64,000 nt of DNA from Paenibacillus sp. YN15. GTDB taxonomy: Bacteria; Bacillota; Bacilli; Paenibacillales; NBRC-103111. The stretch lies in assembly GCF_003285005.1 (NCBI RefSeq), contig NZ_QMFA01000007.1, positions 134,059 through 198,058 on the forward strand. Reading direction: 5' to 3'. Position 1 is the first letter of the stretch. Every line of letters begins with the position of its first letter. This document shows positions 1 to 8,453 of this stretch, one piece after another. The notes under the pieces are model-generated. The model saw only the letters and a program-made list of their open reading frames with translations. It did not search any database and was not told the DNA's origin. The position numbers and the translations under genes are program-made.

Positions 1-969
1 TGTATAAGTCACTCCGTTCAGCACCGTCCCCTCCGGCAATACGCTGCCTTTGGGAATCGTAACCGTTGTTTCCCCTTCAACGAAGGATTTCACCATGGTA
101 TCCAGCTGCTTCTGATAATTGGCAACATAACTGTCTCGGGACACGATCAGGCCATAGGCTTCGCCGCTGCTCAAATCTCCGGAGGCGTAAGCATCTTGCA
201 AGGTTTGTGAGGTAACCGTTGTACTAACGGTCCTGCCGTTAACCAGTTCAATTCCGCCAACCCGAATCGCATACCCGCTGGCTGATTCGGTAACGCTAAC
301 ATTGGCAATCCCCGACAATTCGTCCACCAGCAAATCACGCTGATCCCGCAAATCATTGGCGTCATTGCCCAGCCCTTCAATCCGGTAAATTTCCTGATTC
401 AGCGCTGCCACCTGCTGCGTAATGGAATTGATCTGCGCAACCTGGACATCTATGCCGCTGGTTAAGTCTGCGGAGAGATCCTTCAGCTTCTGGGAGGTAT
501 TGTTGAAGGCATCCGTCAGTGCGAGTGCATTCTCCTTGACAACTGCCCGGGCCGTCAGATTATCCGGCGCCTTGCTCAGTTCCTGCCAGGCATTCCAGAA
601 ATTCTGAACAACTTGACGGATTCCCGTATCGGAGGGTTCGTTAATAATGGCCTCCAGCTTCTCCAGGGTATCCGCTCTTGTCGACCATTCTCCAAGACTC
701 TTATTTTCGTTATAATATTGGCTGTCGAGAAACTTCTCCCGCACCCGCTTGATATAATCGAATTCCACGCCTTGGCCCAATTGGCCGGGAGCATTGGACC
801 GCATCAGGCCCGGAGCTTCGATGGGACGGGAGGCCACCAAATTGACCACCTGCCGGGAATAGCCCTTGGTATCCGCATTGGCGATGTTATGGCCTGTTGT
901 GGATAATGCCGTCTGATGGGCAAACAAGCTTCTTTTGGATATTTCGATTCCACCGAATGTAGATCCCAT
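1..969 (-). CDS. flgK: Flagellar hook-associated protein 1 (FlgK), 5' part only
   Basis: FlgK joins the flagellar hook to the filament outside the cell. Reading from ATG at 969 gives 323 codons open to the window edge, so the C-terminal part lies outside. The N-terminus carries the rod/hook-family signature TGHNIANADTKGYSRQ at residues 25-40, followed by a helical region rich in Gln and Asn typical of HAP1. An AGGAGG Shine-Dalgarno sequence sits just upstream of the ATG. It is the last visible gene of flgM-flgN-flgK, matching the Bacillus order, and should be expressed with late flagellar genes from the sigma-D-type promoter before flgM. Family assignment is firm; completeness cannot be judged. 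Confidence 0.95.
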   Translation of the reverse strand, partial: MGSTFGGIEISKRSLFAHQTALSTTGHNIANADTKGYSRQVVNLVASRPIEAPGLMRSNAPGQLGQGVEFDYIKRVREKFLDSQYYNENKSLGEWSTRADTLEKLEAIINEPSDTGIRQVVQNFWNAWQELSKAPDNLTARAVVKENALALTDAFNNTSQKLKDLSADLTSGIDVQVAQINSITQQVAALNQEIYRIEGLGNDANDLRDQRDLLVDELSGIANVSVTESASGYAIRVGGIELVNGRTVSTTVTSQTLQDAYASGDLSSGEAYGLIVSRDSYVANYQKQLDTMVKSFVEGETTVTIPKGSVLPEGTVLNGVTYT

Positions 970-985
970 TCATGCTCCTCCTTTC

Positions 986-1486
986 TTATGCTCTTGAGTC
1001 GAACATACCAGTTCGTTTATAGCCCTGCTGCGCGGCAGAGGGATTATGGTACACCACATCATCCTCGGGAGGGCCCAGCACCAGATCCATGGAATACTCA
1101 ATAAAGGCCAGCGACTGCCTGATCAATTGCTGGTTGAGCTCATTTGCTTCCTTCAACCGGGATAGAGTGTGGCTCAATGTCTGCTGCGCCTGCTGCAGAC
1201 GGGCCTTGTCCTCTGCCTTGAATAGAAGCACGATCAAATCGCTCACGGAAATCTTTGGGTTAGGGCGGTAGCATTTCTGGACCAGAAACGCATTTACCGC
1301 TTCCGTCCGTTTACCCTCCAGCTCATTTAGCTGGCGTACCAGAAGATTCTCCTTGTGCACAATCTGGTTCAGGTCCTCCACCCGGTTGGCGATCAGGACC
1401 TCTTTCTTGCGACAAGCCAGATCAAGCATCGCTGCGTAGAGCAGATTCATTTCCTCCAGGCATTGAATGACATCGTTGATGGACAT
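986..1486 (-). CDS. flgN: FlgN-family flagellar export chaperone
   Basis: A 166-residue, almost wholly helical protein with heptad-like Leu/Ile spacing, the expected size and character for FlgN. FlgN chaperones the hook-associated proteins FlgK and FlgL in the cytoplasm before export. The residues themselves are poorly conserved, so the call rests mainly on position: 16 bases separate it from flgK, with flgM just upstream, as in Bacillus flgM-yvyG-flgK. Start ATG at 1486 has only a modest Shine-Dalgarno sequence (GGCAGG). Confidence 0.85.
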   Translation of the reverse strand: MSINDVIQCLEEMNLLYAAMLDLACRKKEVLIANRVEDLNQIVHKENLLVRQLNELEGKRTEAVNAFLVQKCYRPNPKISVSDLIVLLFKAEDKARLQQAQQTLSHTLSRLKEANELNQQLIRQSLAFIEYSMDLVLGPPEDDVVYHNPSAAQQGYKRTGMFDSRA

Positions 1487-1538
1487 GATGTGAACCTGCC
1501 TTCCGAACTAAGATTTCTAGCGCCTGAGTTATTCGGGT

Positions 1539-1784
1539 CTATTTCAAAAAGGGCCACAGCTTTTCGGCAATTTTCCCTGCTTCCACATGATAGGTCCCCG
1601 TGGAAACAGCCTGCTTCAGTTCTTCCAGCTTCTTCGAGTTCTGCACGTTCAGCAATTCCTTGGCTTCTGAGGAAATCTGCACTTCATCCGTTCGCTTCTT
1701 CACATCCGAGGATGTCGGCGCAACGCTCATATTCTTCCTATACGGATTGACATTCCCGATGCGGGATGGTTCATTGATCTTCAT
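1539..1784 (-). CDS. flgM: Anti-sigma-28 factor FlgM
   Basis: A protein of 81 residues, typical for FlgM, which holds sigma-D (sigma-28) inactive until the hook-basal body is complete. The first 30 residues are polar and probably disordered. The rest follows the family pattern, with TDEVQISSEAKELLN in the middle and two amphipathic helices to the end, where FlgM contacts sigma. The ATG at 1784 follows AAAGAGGTGA. The gene is first in flgM-flgN-flgK and is preceded by a good sigma-D-type promoter, consistent with feedback control by its own target sigma factor. Confidence 0.93.
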   Translation of the reverse strand: MKINEPSRIGNVNPYRKNMSVAPTSSDVKKRTDEVQISSEAKELLNVQNSKKLEELKQAVSTGTYHVEAGKIAEKLWPFLK

Positions 1785-1813
1785 AACGAGTCACCTCTTT
1801 GGGTCCGACAAAT

Positions 1814-1846
1814 AAAAAACCGATAATAGTATATCCCTATTATCGG
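1814..1846 (-). terminator. Intrinsic terminator between yvyF and flgM
   Basis: On the minus strand a perfect 10-bp stem (CCGATAATAG with CTATTATCGG, 7-base loop) is followed by TTTTTTATTTG. It should end transcripts arriving from the comF-yvyF genes. Its left arm is also the sigma-D -10 region, so transcripts started there would lack that arm and escape termination. Confidence 0.85.
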
Positions 1847-1867
1847 CATTGCACATAGGATTGTTTA
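1840..1867 (-). promoter_or_regulatory. Sigma-D-type promoter for flgM-flgN-flgK
   Basis: On the minus strand TAAA (1864-1867) is followed by 16 bases and GCCGATAA (1840-1847), against the Bacillus sigma-D consensus TAAA-N14-16-GCCGATAT. It is placed as expected for flgM, which is known to be sigma-D controlled in Bacillus. The -10 element overlaps the left arm of the terminator at 1814-1846. Confidence 0.82.
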
Positions 1868-1879
1868 GATCAAGTTCAT

Positions 1880-2314
1880 TTATAAGAAGCGGTCCTTCTG
1901 CAGTCGTTCCTTAATGTTATAGCTGGTACCCTCCGGTTGTTTCTGCTTCAAGGACTCCCGGCGCTGTTCGTCTTCCTTGGCATGCTGCATGTCCCGGGTG
2001 ATCTTCTTCCGGCAATCCGGACAGATATGCCCTTCCTTGATCGGCGCACCGCAGGATTCGCATGGATAGAACATATTTGGCATATTTAAAATGGAAATTC
2101 GTCCCTCGCGGATAAACTTCACAATTTGACGGAACGGGATTTCGGTTTCATCACTTAACTGCTGGATGGTGCAGCCCCGGTTTTCCCTTAAATATTTAGC
2201 GGCAACCTCATACATCTTGTCGATTTCTTTTACGCACGCAGGGCAGACATCATGGATATTATTCTTGGCATAAAGCCGGCCGCAGCGGCTGCAATTATCT
2301 ACATTCAACCCCAT
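1880..2314 (-). CDS. yvyF: YvyF-type flagellar operon protein with two zinc-knuckle pairs
   Basis: A 144-residue cytoplasmic protein. It has Cys pairs CSRC (8-11) and CPAC (24-27) at the N-terminus and a second set, CESC and CPDC, near residues 85-105. Both look like structural zinc sites. Between them is a segment (QQLSDETEIPFRQIVKFIREGRI) resembling a DNA-binding or adaptor helix-turn-helix. Size and place match the YvyF family found between comFC and flgM in Bacillus, whose exact role in flagellation is not clear to me. The start at 2314 is preferred over upstream codons because GGGAGAGGTG lies at the right distance. Confidence 0.85.
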   Translation of the reverse strand: MGLNVDNCSRCGRLYAKNNIHDVCPACVKEIDKMYEVAAKYLRENRGCTIQQLSDETEIPFRQIVKFIREGRISILNMPNMFYPCESCGAPIKEGHICPDCRKKITRDMQHAKEDEQRRESLKQKQPEGTSYNIKERLQKDRFL

Positions 2315-2347
2315 TGAAAAACACCTCTCCCCCGGCAAAAACTTCGT

Positions 2348-2740
2348 TTATTGCTTCTGCAGGTTCATCTGTTCCTTTAGCTGCTCTACATCTGCCATGG
2401 TCTGATCCAGATCATGCTCCAGCGCAATCTGTCCCCGGCGGAGACGGCGCAGCTCAGTTTTGGTTTCGGTCTTGAACTCACCCAGATCATCGCGGAGTTC
2501 CTTGAAGTTGCGGCTGGTCTCATCCCGGAAGGCGTACATTTCATCCTTGAATTGATGCATTTCGTTCTTGAATTCGTACATCTCGCTTTTGAATTCATGC
2601 ATTTCACTTTTGAATTCGCCAAGCTCCTGCCGGAGGCTCCGCAAGTCTGTCTCCACCCGGTCCAGCCCGCCTGTTACCTTGGCATTGATAATTTCCACAT
2701 TCTTCAGCAACGCCAGCAACAGCTCCTTCGTGTCGTCCAT
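2348..2740 (-). CDS. Small coiled-coil protein with tandem heptads, function unknown
   Basis: A 130-residue protein, very rich in Glu, Lys, Phe and Met. Residues about 40-75 contain five consecutive seven-residue units of the form (E/Q)FK(S/N/D)EM(H/Y), followed by less regular heptads to the end. It is therefore a near-continuous coiled coil with no signal peptide or membrane segment. The start at 2740 is chosen because GGGAGGG precedes it; upstream codons lack a site. It sits between comFC and yvyF with short gaps, so it is probably co-transcribed with them. I do not recognise the family; a scaffold or tether role would be a guess. Confidence 0.75.
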   Translation of the reverse strand: MDDTKELLLALLKNVEIINAKVTGGLDRVETDLRSLRQELGEFKSEMHEFKSEMYEFKNEMHQFKDEMYAFRDETSRNFKELRDDLGEFKTETKTELRRLRRGQIALEHDLDQTMADVEQLKEQMNLQKQ

Positions 2741-2803
2741 TCCGCTCCCTCCCTGTCCATCTAGCATACGATATTTTAGGCACCCCGACAATAGTGGAAA
2801 ATA

Positions 2804-3562
2804 TCATCTCGCCCAGCACAAGCCATATATCCGGGCCTGAGGCAAGCTCCCGCAGATGGCTTCCGCACATTGGGTCAAGGTGCTGCCTGTGGTGTAAACA
2901 TCATCCACAATGAGGATGCGGAGCTTTTGCCGTTTGAGCGCCCTTTGGAGCTTGGCGGCCCGGCCGGGAATGACAGCGAAGGCTCCCCGCATGTTCTCCA
3001 TCCGCTCGTGACGGGACATCTTGCTTTGTTTGCCCGTATGCCGCTGCCGCGACAAAAGAGAGACGACAGGCAGGCCGACTTGCTCGCCGAGAATAACCGC
3101 CATTTGCTCCGCTTGATTAAAGCCCCTTTCCGCGGCCCGCTCCGGACTAACCGGCACGAAGGTAATGCAATCGAAGCCGCGTTTCTTCATAGCTGGATCA
3201 AGCATGTATAGCCCGTAGGCATGAACCAGCATACGCCCCAGCAGCACCTGCAGCCGCTCGTTGCCCCGGTACTTGTACATGGCCAAAAGCTGGCGCATAT
3301 CGTCATCATAGCTCACGGCGCTGCGATTCATGACAAGAGCCCGCGGCCCCAGCCGCAGGCAATCCGGACAATGCTCCGCACGGCCGCATACAGGGCATTC
3401 TACCTCCCGAATCCACGGCATGGACTGAAAGCAAGCATCACATACCCGGAGCGGATTCCAGCCCGCATACTGCCTGGCTTGCCCACATAAGCTGCATAAA
3501 CGGGCAGGCGGGGCAATCAGATGGGCCATGCTATGGAGAAGCCATTGGCGTATGGATTTCAT
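2804..3562 (-). CDS. comFC: ComFC-like phosphoribosyltransferase-fold competence protein
   Basis: A 252-residue protein with N-terminal zinc-type Cys pairs (CSLC at 23-26, then CDAC and CPVC...CPDC) and a C-terminal phosphoribosyltransferase fold. The PRPP-binding motif ILIVDDVYTTGSTL lies near residues 216-229. ComFC proteins support natural DNA uptake together with the ComFA helicase. The start is uncertain: ATG 3562 has AGGTGA at good spacing, while ATG 3586 (8 residues longer) has AGGTGA somewhat too close. It follows comFA by about 110 bases; the small comFB seen between them in B. subtilis is absent. Confidence 0.9.
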   Translation of the reverse strand: MKSIRQWLLHSMAHLIAPPARLCSLCGQARQYAGWNPLRVCDACFQSMPWIREVECPVCGRAEHCPDCLRLGPRALVMNRSAVSYDDDMRQLLAMYKYRGNERLQVLLGRMLVHAYGLYMLDPAMKKRGFDCITFVPVSPERAAERGFNQAEQMAVILGEQVGLPVVSLLSRQRHTGKQSKMSRHERMENMRGAFAVIPGRAAKLQRALKRQKLRILIVDDVYTTGSTLTQCAEAICGSLPQARIYGLCWAR

Positions 3563-3675
3563 ACGATTTTCACCTGTTATATGCATACCGTCACCTCGAT
3601 TTTCAATAGTGCCCACGATTTTTTCCACGCGGATCTTGCCAATAGTCTTGCAGCGCAACTGGCAACCGGTATGGA

Positions 3676-5700
3676 TTATTCCCGCCGGCGGTCCGGCTGG
3701 TCCGATTCCAGCAAATATCCCTTCTTGCCGGCAAGCCTGTTCATCTCCCGGATTTGCCCAATGGCCCGCAATTGGGAGGCTGTCCATTCCCTGGACCCGA
3801 AGAATACTCTGCCTGCCGGATCATCCTTGCTGCGCCCCGCCCTTCCCGCCATTTGAACCAGAGAAGCCTCGTCAAACAAGGCAGCGTCCGCACCCAAAAT
3901 AAATACATCGGATTTGGGCACCGTTACTCCCCGCTCCAGGATGGTGGTGGTCACCAGCAGCGCAAATGTCCGGTCGCGGAACCCCTGAACTGTATCCCGC
4001 CGATTCTCGTCCTTGGAGGAGGTGCCTTTTACCGCAAACTCGGGAAAGGTCTTTCCCAACAGCCGGACCAGCGGCTCCACCCATGCGATACGGGGAACAA
4101 ATACAAAGACCTGCGCCCCTCGCCGGAGGGAATCGGCCAATACGCTCCGCAGCTTCCCTGGAATACGTCCCTGCTTGAGCATCTGCTCCACCCGGGGCAA
4201 AACCAGGCGTTTGGGCACAGGCAATGGATGCCGGTGATACCGGACGGGAACCCGGACACAAGCAAGGGCTCCCCGGGCTGCCTCTTTCGCAAGTGCTGCA
4301 GGCGGCGTTGCCGACAGCAGAACATACCTTCCCGACCGCTTGCAGGCCCCCTCCGCCGCGTGGATAAGCATAGGATTATTATGGTATGGATACGCGTCCA
4401 GCTCATCGATAACCACCAAATCAAAAGCCTGATAAAACCGCATCAGCTGATGAGTCGTGGCCAGTGTTACCTGCCCTCTGCTCCAGCGCTCCTCGCTGCC
4501 GCCGTACAACGACACCACTGAGCACTCGGGAAACGCCTTGATCAGCCGGGGAGCCAGCTCCAGCACCACATCCTTGCGGGGAGTGGCGATCAGCACCTGA
4601 CGGTTATGCGCCAGCTCATACTCAATCAAGGGGAAAATCATTTCCGTTTTCCCTGCCCCCGTTACTGCCCAAATCAGAAAACGGGGCAAGCCTGCCGGCT
4701 GGGCCCTTAACTTATCTGCAGGCACCACCGCCGATCTGGCCGCTGTGGCCTTCAGAAATCCAACACCTGCAAAAGCGGCATCCTTCTGGGCGGGACTTAG
4801 CCCCCAATGTCCCCAATCCGGTTCCTTGCAGAGTTCCCCCGCTCCATGTTGGTTAGCGCGCTCCAGCCAAGCCGGATCACCTCTGATCAGCACACTGCAT
4901 TGCCTGATCCGCCCCATAGTCAGGCACTCCTCACAATATGCACAGAGCCCTCCGCATTCCTTGCACATTGACCAGTTGACCGCCCTCTGATGTCCGGAAT
5001 TATCCTGCATAGAAGGGATAGTCGCTCTTCGGGATGAAGCCTCCCCAATGGCGAAGAAACGCAGCACTTGCCGCCCAATTTTCCGGAGAAAGTGAAACTC
5101 CCGCCCCATCTCACGGCTGCTCTCCGTACCGCATCTCCGGCATTTTACCGTATGGCGGATACTGCCTGTCCAGCTTTTTCGGCTGACCCACTCCATTCCC
5201 GGCTCCACCTGCAGAGCACCCAAGCAAACTCCGGCCTGGACATACCGTTTCCAATCGGACTGCCATTCGCCTAAACAGGCACTCTCCATCAATCCCGCAA
5301 GCTCCTCCGGCAATAAAGAACGCCCCGCCAGAATGCGGATCAATTGATCCAGCACCCTAAAATTGAGCGGAGCGCGACTGCTTGTCGATGCTTGTGTATG
5401 AAAAAGCAATGGTTCCATTTTGATCCGGGCCAAGTTTTCCCGGCTCATTCCTGCCTCCCGGCAGCCGATCACAAATTCCCTCCAAACATCCGTCGGATTT
5501 GTATTCCTGCGGCAATTCCGCTGCAGCCTGGCTGCCAGGTAAGACGCTTGTCCCAGCGAAACCTCCGGCCTGAACCGGACAAGAGCCGTACAGGCACTCA
5601 GCGATGCGTGCAACAGAGCCGCGTCGGTTTCATAATCCAAGGTAATTCTCCATTGCCATAACCCGTGGTTATTGCGAAGCCCATACAATTCTGCTTTCAT
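3676..5700 (-). CDS. comFA: ComFA-like DEAD-type DNA helicase/translocase
   Basis: A 674-residue protein. The C-terminal half is a superfamily 2 helicase: Walker A TGAGKTEM (about 346-353), DELD box (about 432), SATPP (about 463) and motif VI QMAGRAGR. In front lies a zinc-type Cys cluster (C187, C190, then C246, C249, C253, C256, C259), as in ComFA. ComFA is the ATPase that helps pull single-stranded DNA into competent cells. The protein is about 200 residues longer than B. subtilis ComFA because of an N-terminal region I cannot assign. Start 5700 is chosen for GGGGAGG upstream, though the spacing is a little long; an ATG at 5766 has no good site. Confidence 0.9.
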   Translation of the reverse strand: MKAELYGLRNNHGLWQWRITLDYETDAALLHASLSACTALVRFRPEVSLGQASYLAARLQRNCRRNTNPTDVWREFVIGCREAGMSRENLARIKMEPLLFHTQASTSSRAPLNFRVLDQLIRILAGRSLLPEELAGLMESACLGEWQSDWKRYVQAGVCLGALQVEPGMEWVSRKSWTGSIRHTVKCRRCGTESSREMGREFHFLRKIGRQVLRFFAIGEASSRRATIPSMQDNSGHQRAVNWSMCKECGGLCAYCEECLTMGRIRQCSVLIRGDPAWLERANQHGAGELCKEPDWGHWGLSPAQKDAAFAGVGFLKATAARSAVVPADKLRAQPAGLPRFLIWAVTGAGKTEMIFPLIEYELAHNRQVLIATPRKDVVLELAPRLIKAFPECSVVSLYGGSEERWSRGQVTLATTHQLMRFYQAFDLVVIDELDAYPYHNNPMLIHAAEGACKRSGRYVLLSATPPAALAKEAARGALACVRVPVRYHRHPLPVPKRLVLPRVEQMLKQGRIPGKLRSVLADSLRRGAQVFVFVPRIAWVEPLVRLLGKTFPEFAVKGTSSKDENRRDTVQGFRDRTFALLVTTTILERGVTVPKSDVFILGADAALFDEASLVQMAGRAGRSKDDPAGRVFFGSREWTASQLRAIGQIREMNRLAGKKGYLLESDQPDRRRE

Positions 5701-5842
5701 TGCGGAATCGTGCCTCCCCTCAAAATTGGAGCCCCTGCCCAGACCGGACAGTGAAGCCACATTCAAATGGAGGAGTGCTTCTCCGACATTTCAACCTATG
5801 CTGGTGCTAAAGTATACAGAAACCAGTCTGCCCTGTAAGCGG

Positions 5843-6274
5843 TTACCCCCACAGAACAGCCAACCCTTCACCGTTTCCCCCTTGGGAAATCCGGTGAATC
5901 ACAATCGGGTCATTGGGATGATCGGCCAGATATGATTCCACACTGGAATCCAGGACCCGGATCACACCTTCTTCCTTGCCGGCTGCCAGCCTCCGCACGA
6001 TGGCCAGAGTTTCATCCTCGGAGTCCTCATCGGAGACTGCAATTTCAATTTTCCTGCCCCTTAATCTGGAGACAAACAATAGTGAACGCAAATACCATTC
6101 CACCTGGAGTTCGTTATTGCGCGTAATCAGCACAAATGTCGTGCAAGCCAATCCGCCGCGCCGGCGGCGCTTTACCGCATATGCCGCGTGAAGAATGGCC
6201 GCAGCCAAACCGTAGGCTCCGATAATCACGATTAATCCCCAGATCACAGGCAGTCCCTCCTTAAGGCTTTTCAT
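5843..6274 (-). CDS. Membrane-anchored protein of unknown function
   Basis: A 143-residue protein. Residues about 10-35 form one hydrophobic membrane segment, followed by a basic stop (KRRRR). The remaining cytoplasmic part resembles the start of a glycosyltransferase-like fold (FVLITRNNE, then VSDEDSEDETLAIVRRL), but it is far too short to be a complete enzyme. It lies between degU and comFA, where B. subtilis has the unrelated yviA. No clear Shine-Dalgarno sequence precedes ATG 6274; a TTG at 6301 is an alternative. No family is recognised. Confidence 0.6.
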   Translation of the reverse strand: MKSLKEGLPVIWGLIVIIGAYGLAAAILHAAYAVKRRRRGGLACTTFVLITRNNELQVEWYLRSLLFVSRLRGRKIEIAVSDEDSEDETLAIVRRLAAGKEEGVIRVLDSSVESYLADHPNDPIVIHRISQGGNGEGLAVLWG

Positions 6275-6356
6275 GAAGAAAAGCCGGCGTCCCAAGCACA
6301 AGCCAACCCATATTCCTGTTTAGGAACAGTATATGCTCGTGCGGCGCCCAGAGTTC

Positions 6357-7082
6357 CTACAACGTGACCCATCCATTCTTAATAGCTACAATAACGGCCT
6401 GTGTCCTATCATCTACTTCCATTTTTTGCAGGATACTGCTTACATGATTTTTCACTGTCTTTTCGCTTATATAAAGAATTTCCCCGATTGCCTTGTTGCT
6501 CTTTCCTTCCGCCATCAGCCTGAGCACTTCCGCTTCCCGGCGGGTCAACGGGCTGTTGGGGGTATGTATATACTTGACGCCTGCTTCCTTTACGCCTACA
6601 TCCGCCGCGGCCACTCCGGCATCATTCAGATAGGTCATTCTGCGGAGCTGGTTGATCAGCTTGCCTGTTACCTTGGGATGGATATAGGAATGCCCGGCCA
6701 CTACGGAACGAATGGCATTGAGCAGCGCCTCCGCCTCCATGTCCTTCAGAAGATACCCTGTAGCTCCTTTGCGCAGCGTTTCGAACACATAGCTTTCATC
6801 ATCGTGAATGGACAGAATAATAACTTTGATCTCCGGGAAAAATTCCCGCAGCTTCTCGGTTGCCGCAACGCCGTTTTCCACCGGCATATTGATGTCCATC
6901 AATACGATATCCGGACGCAGCACGTTGCACAGCTCCAGCACCTGAATGCCGTCGCCGCATTCGCCGATCACCTCAAGATCATTTTCCATATTGATGATGC
7001 GCTTCACTCCCTCCCGAAACAACTGATGATCATCTGCCAGGATAAGTTTGATTTTGCGGTTAGAAGTGGTTACCTTGTCCAT
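6357..7082 (-). CDS. degU: Response regulator DegU
   Basis: A 241-residue NarL/FixJ-type regulator. The receiver domain has the acidic pair D17-D18 and phosphoacceptor D63 (LMDINMP). A LuxR-type helix-turn-helix occupies about 175-235 (LTRREAEVLRLMAEGKSNKAIG...ISEKTVKNHV). In Bacillus DegU controls exoenzymes, competence and motility, which fits its place upstream of comF and flagellar genes. AAGGAGG precedes ATG 7082. The partner kinase gene degS lies directly upstream. Confidence 0.96.
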   Translation of the reverse strand: MDKVTTSNRKIKLILADDHQLFREGVKRIINMENDLEVIGECGDGIQVLELCNVLRPDIVLMDINMPVENGVAATEKLREFFPEIKVIILSIHDDESYVFETLRKGATGYLLKDMEAEALLNAIRSVVAGHSYIHPKVTGKLINQLRRMTYLNDAGVAAADVGVKEAGVKYIHTPNSPLTRREAEVLRLMAEGKSNKAIGEILYISEKTVKNHVSSILQKMEVDDRTQAVIVAIKNGWVTL

Positions 7083-7189
7083 GCATGTGCCTCCTTATTG
7101 AATTTCATCAAATCTGGTTATATGGAGCATCAGACAGGCCACCGACATCATCATCCCCATATTATGTATGAAACGGCCCGGTGAAGGGC

Positions 7190-8353
7190 CTATTCCAATC
7201 TCCCGTCCTCCGGAGAGCCGATAGGGATGAGCATGGAAATTTTCGTCCCTGCTCCCAGCTGGGAATCAATATCCATCCGCCCCTCCAAAAGCTCCACCCG
7301 TTCCTGCATGCCAATCATGCCGAAGTTGATACCCTTGCCCAGCTTAGCCTCCACAATGCCAACGTCAAAGCCGGTGCCGTTATCCTGCACAGTGATTTTG
7401 ACCATCTTGGCCTGAAAGGTCACATCCAGGGTCACATAAGAAGCATTGGCATGTTTGTACACATTGGAAAACGCCTCTTGAACCAACCGGTAGATTGCCA
7501 CTTCCATCCCTGACGGCAGCCGGCATTCCCGGCCATACAGCTCAAACTTGGTGCGGATTTTAGTTTTGTCCTCATAATCCTGAATGAACTTCCGCAAGGT
7601 AGGAACCAGTCCCAGATCATCCAGCGCCATAGGCCGCAGGTTGAAAATAATTTTGCGGACCTCCTCCAGGCCGCTTCGCAGCTGGCCCTTCAGGTCCCGG
7701 AGCTCCTCCTTAACGGAGTCAATTTCCTGACGGTTCAGCATACGTTCGGTGATCTCCGTCCGCAGCACTACATTAGCCATGGTTTGGGCCAGGCCGTCAT
7801 GGATTTCCCGGGCAATACGCTTGCGTTCATCCTCCTGGGCAAGAATAATTTTCAGCCCCAGGAGCTGGCGGTTCTTGGCGGATTCCAGAATGCGGGTCAC
7901 CTGATTCAGATCCCCGGTCAGGTATTCCAGCACCACATTCATTTGGGAGACCAGGGTCTCCGCCCGTTCCACCTGCTTGTCGACATTTTTGATCCGTTTT
8001 TGCAGCTCATCCCGCTTTTGCTTCAGATAATTTTCTTTTTCCCTGGCCAGGGTCAGCTGAAGCTGCATGCTGGTAGCCGCTTCGTACGAAATCCGGATGT
8101 CATTCTCCGTAAATTTCTGAAAGTCCCGGCTTACTTCCGTAAGCCGGAGTCTCGCACGTTTATAAGACAGCTCCAGCTTGTCCACTTGATCAATCGTGCC
8201 GGATACATCCGCCAATACGGACTGAAGCTCTTTATTGAGTGACTCTCGTTCAGCCCGGGCACTCTCACAAATCTCATAGATTTGATATTTGCTGTCTTCC
8301 ATGACGGTTATGGCATTTTTTATAACGCGATCAATGGCATCTACCTGCTGCAA
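7190..8353 (-). CDS. degS: Sensor histidine kinase DegS (TTG start)
   Basis: A 387-residue cytoplasmic kinase with no membrane segment, as expected for DegS. Residues 1-165 are mainly coiled coil (DegS sensory region). The HisKA_3 phosphorylation site is H185 in ERKRIAREIHDGLAQ, followed by an HATPase domain with the N-box (EAFSNVYKHANA) and DNGTGFD. It phosphorylates DegU, encoded next. The reading frame starts at TTG 8353 with GAAGGAG at good spacing; no ATG fits. Confidence 0.95.
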   Translation of the reverse strand: MQQVDAIDRVIKNAITVMEDSKYQIYEICESARAERESLNKELQSVLADVSGTIDQVDKLELSYKRARLRLTEVSRDFQKFTENDIRISYEAATSMQLQLTLAREKENYLKQKRDELQKRIKNVDKQVERAETLVSQMNVVLEYLTGDLNQVTRILESAKNRQLLGLKIILAQEDERKRIAREIHDGLAQTMANVVLRTEITERMLNRQEIDSVKEELRDLKGQLRSGLEEVRKIIFNLRPMALDDLGLVPTLRKFIQDYEDKTKIRTKFELYGRECRLPSGMEVAIYRLVQEAFSNVYKHANASYVTLDVTFQAKMVKITVQDNGTGFDVGIVEAKLGKGINFGMIGMQERVELLEGRMDIDSQLGAGTKISMLIPIGSPEDGRLE

Positions 8354-8370
8354 GCGGACCGTACTCCTTC

Positions 8371-8382
8371 TTCGTAAGCGAA
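8371..8382 (-). repeat. Possible degenerate copy of the leader hairpin repeat before degS
   Basis: The plus-strand string TTCGTAAGCGAA is a small palindrome (arms TTCG/CGAA). It contains the TTCGTAAGC core of the repeats at 25788, 44631 and 49130, and like them lies right beside a Shine-Dalgarno sequence. It is short enough to be chance. Confidence 0.3.
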
Positions 8383-8453
8383 TAAAGTTGCATCTATTTC
8401 TTTATAGTATCATAATTCGCCACTTTTTTAGTGATATTGAAGAACTATTTTCA

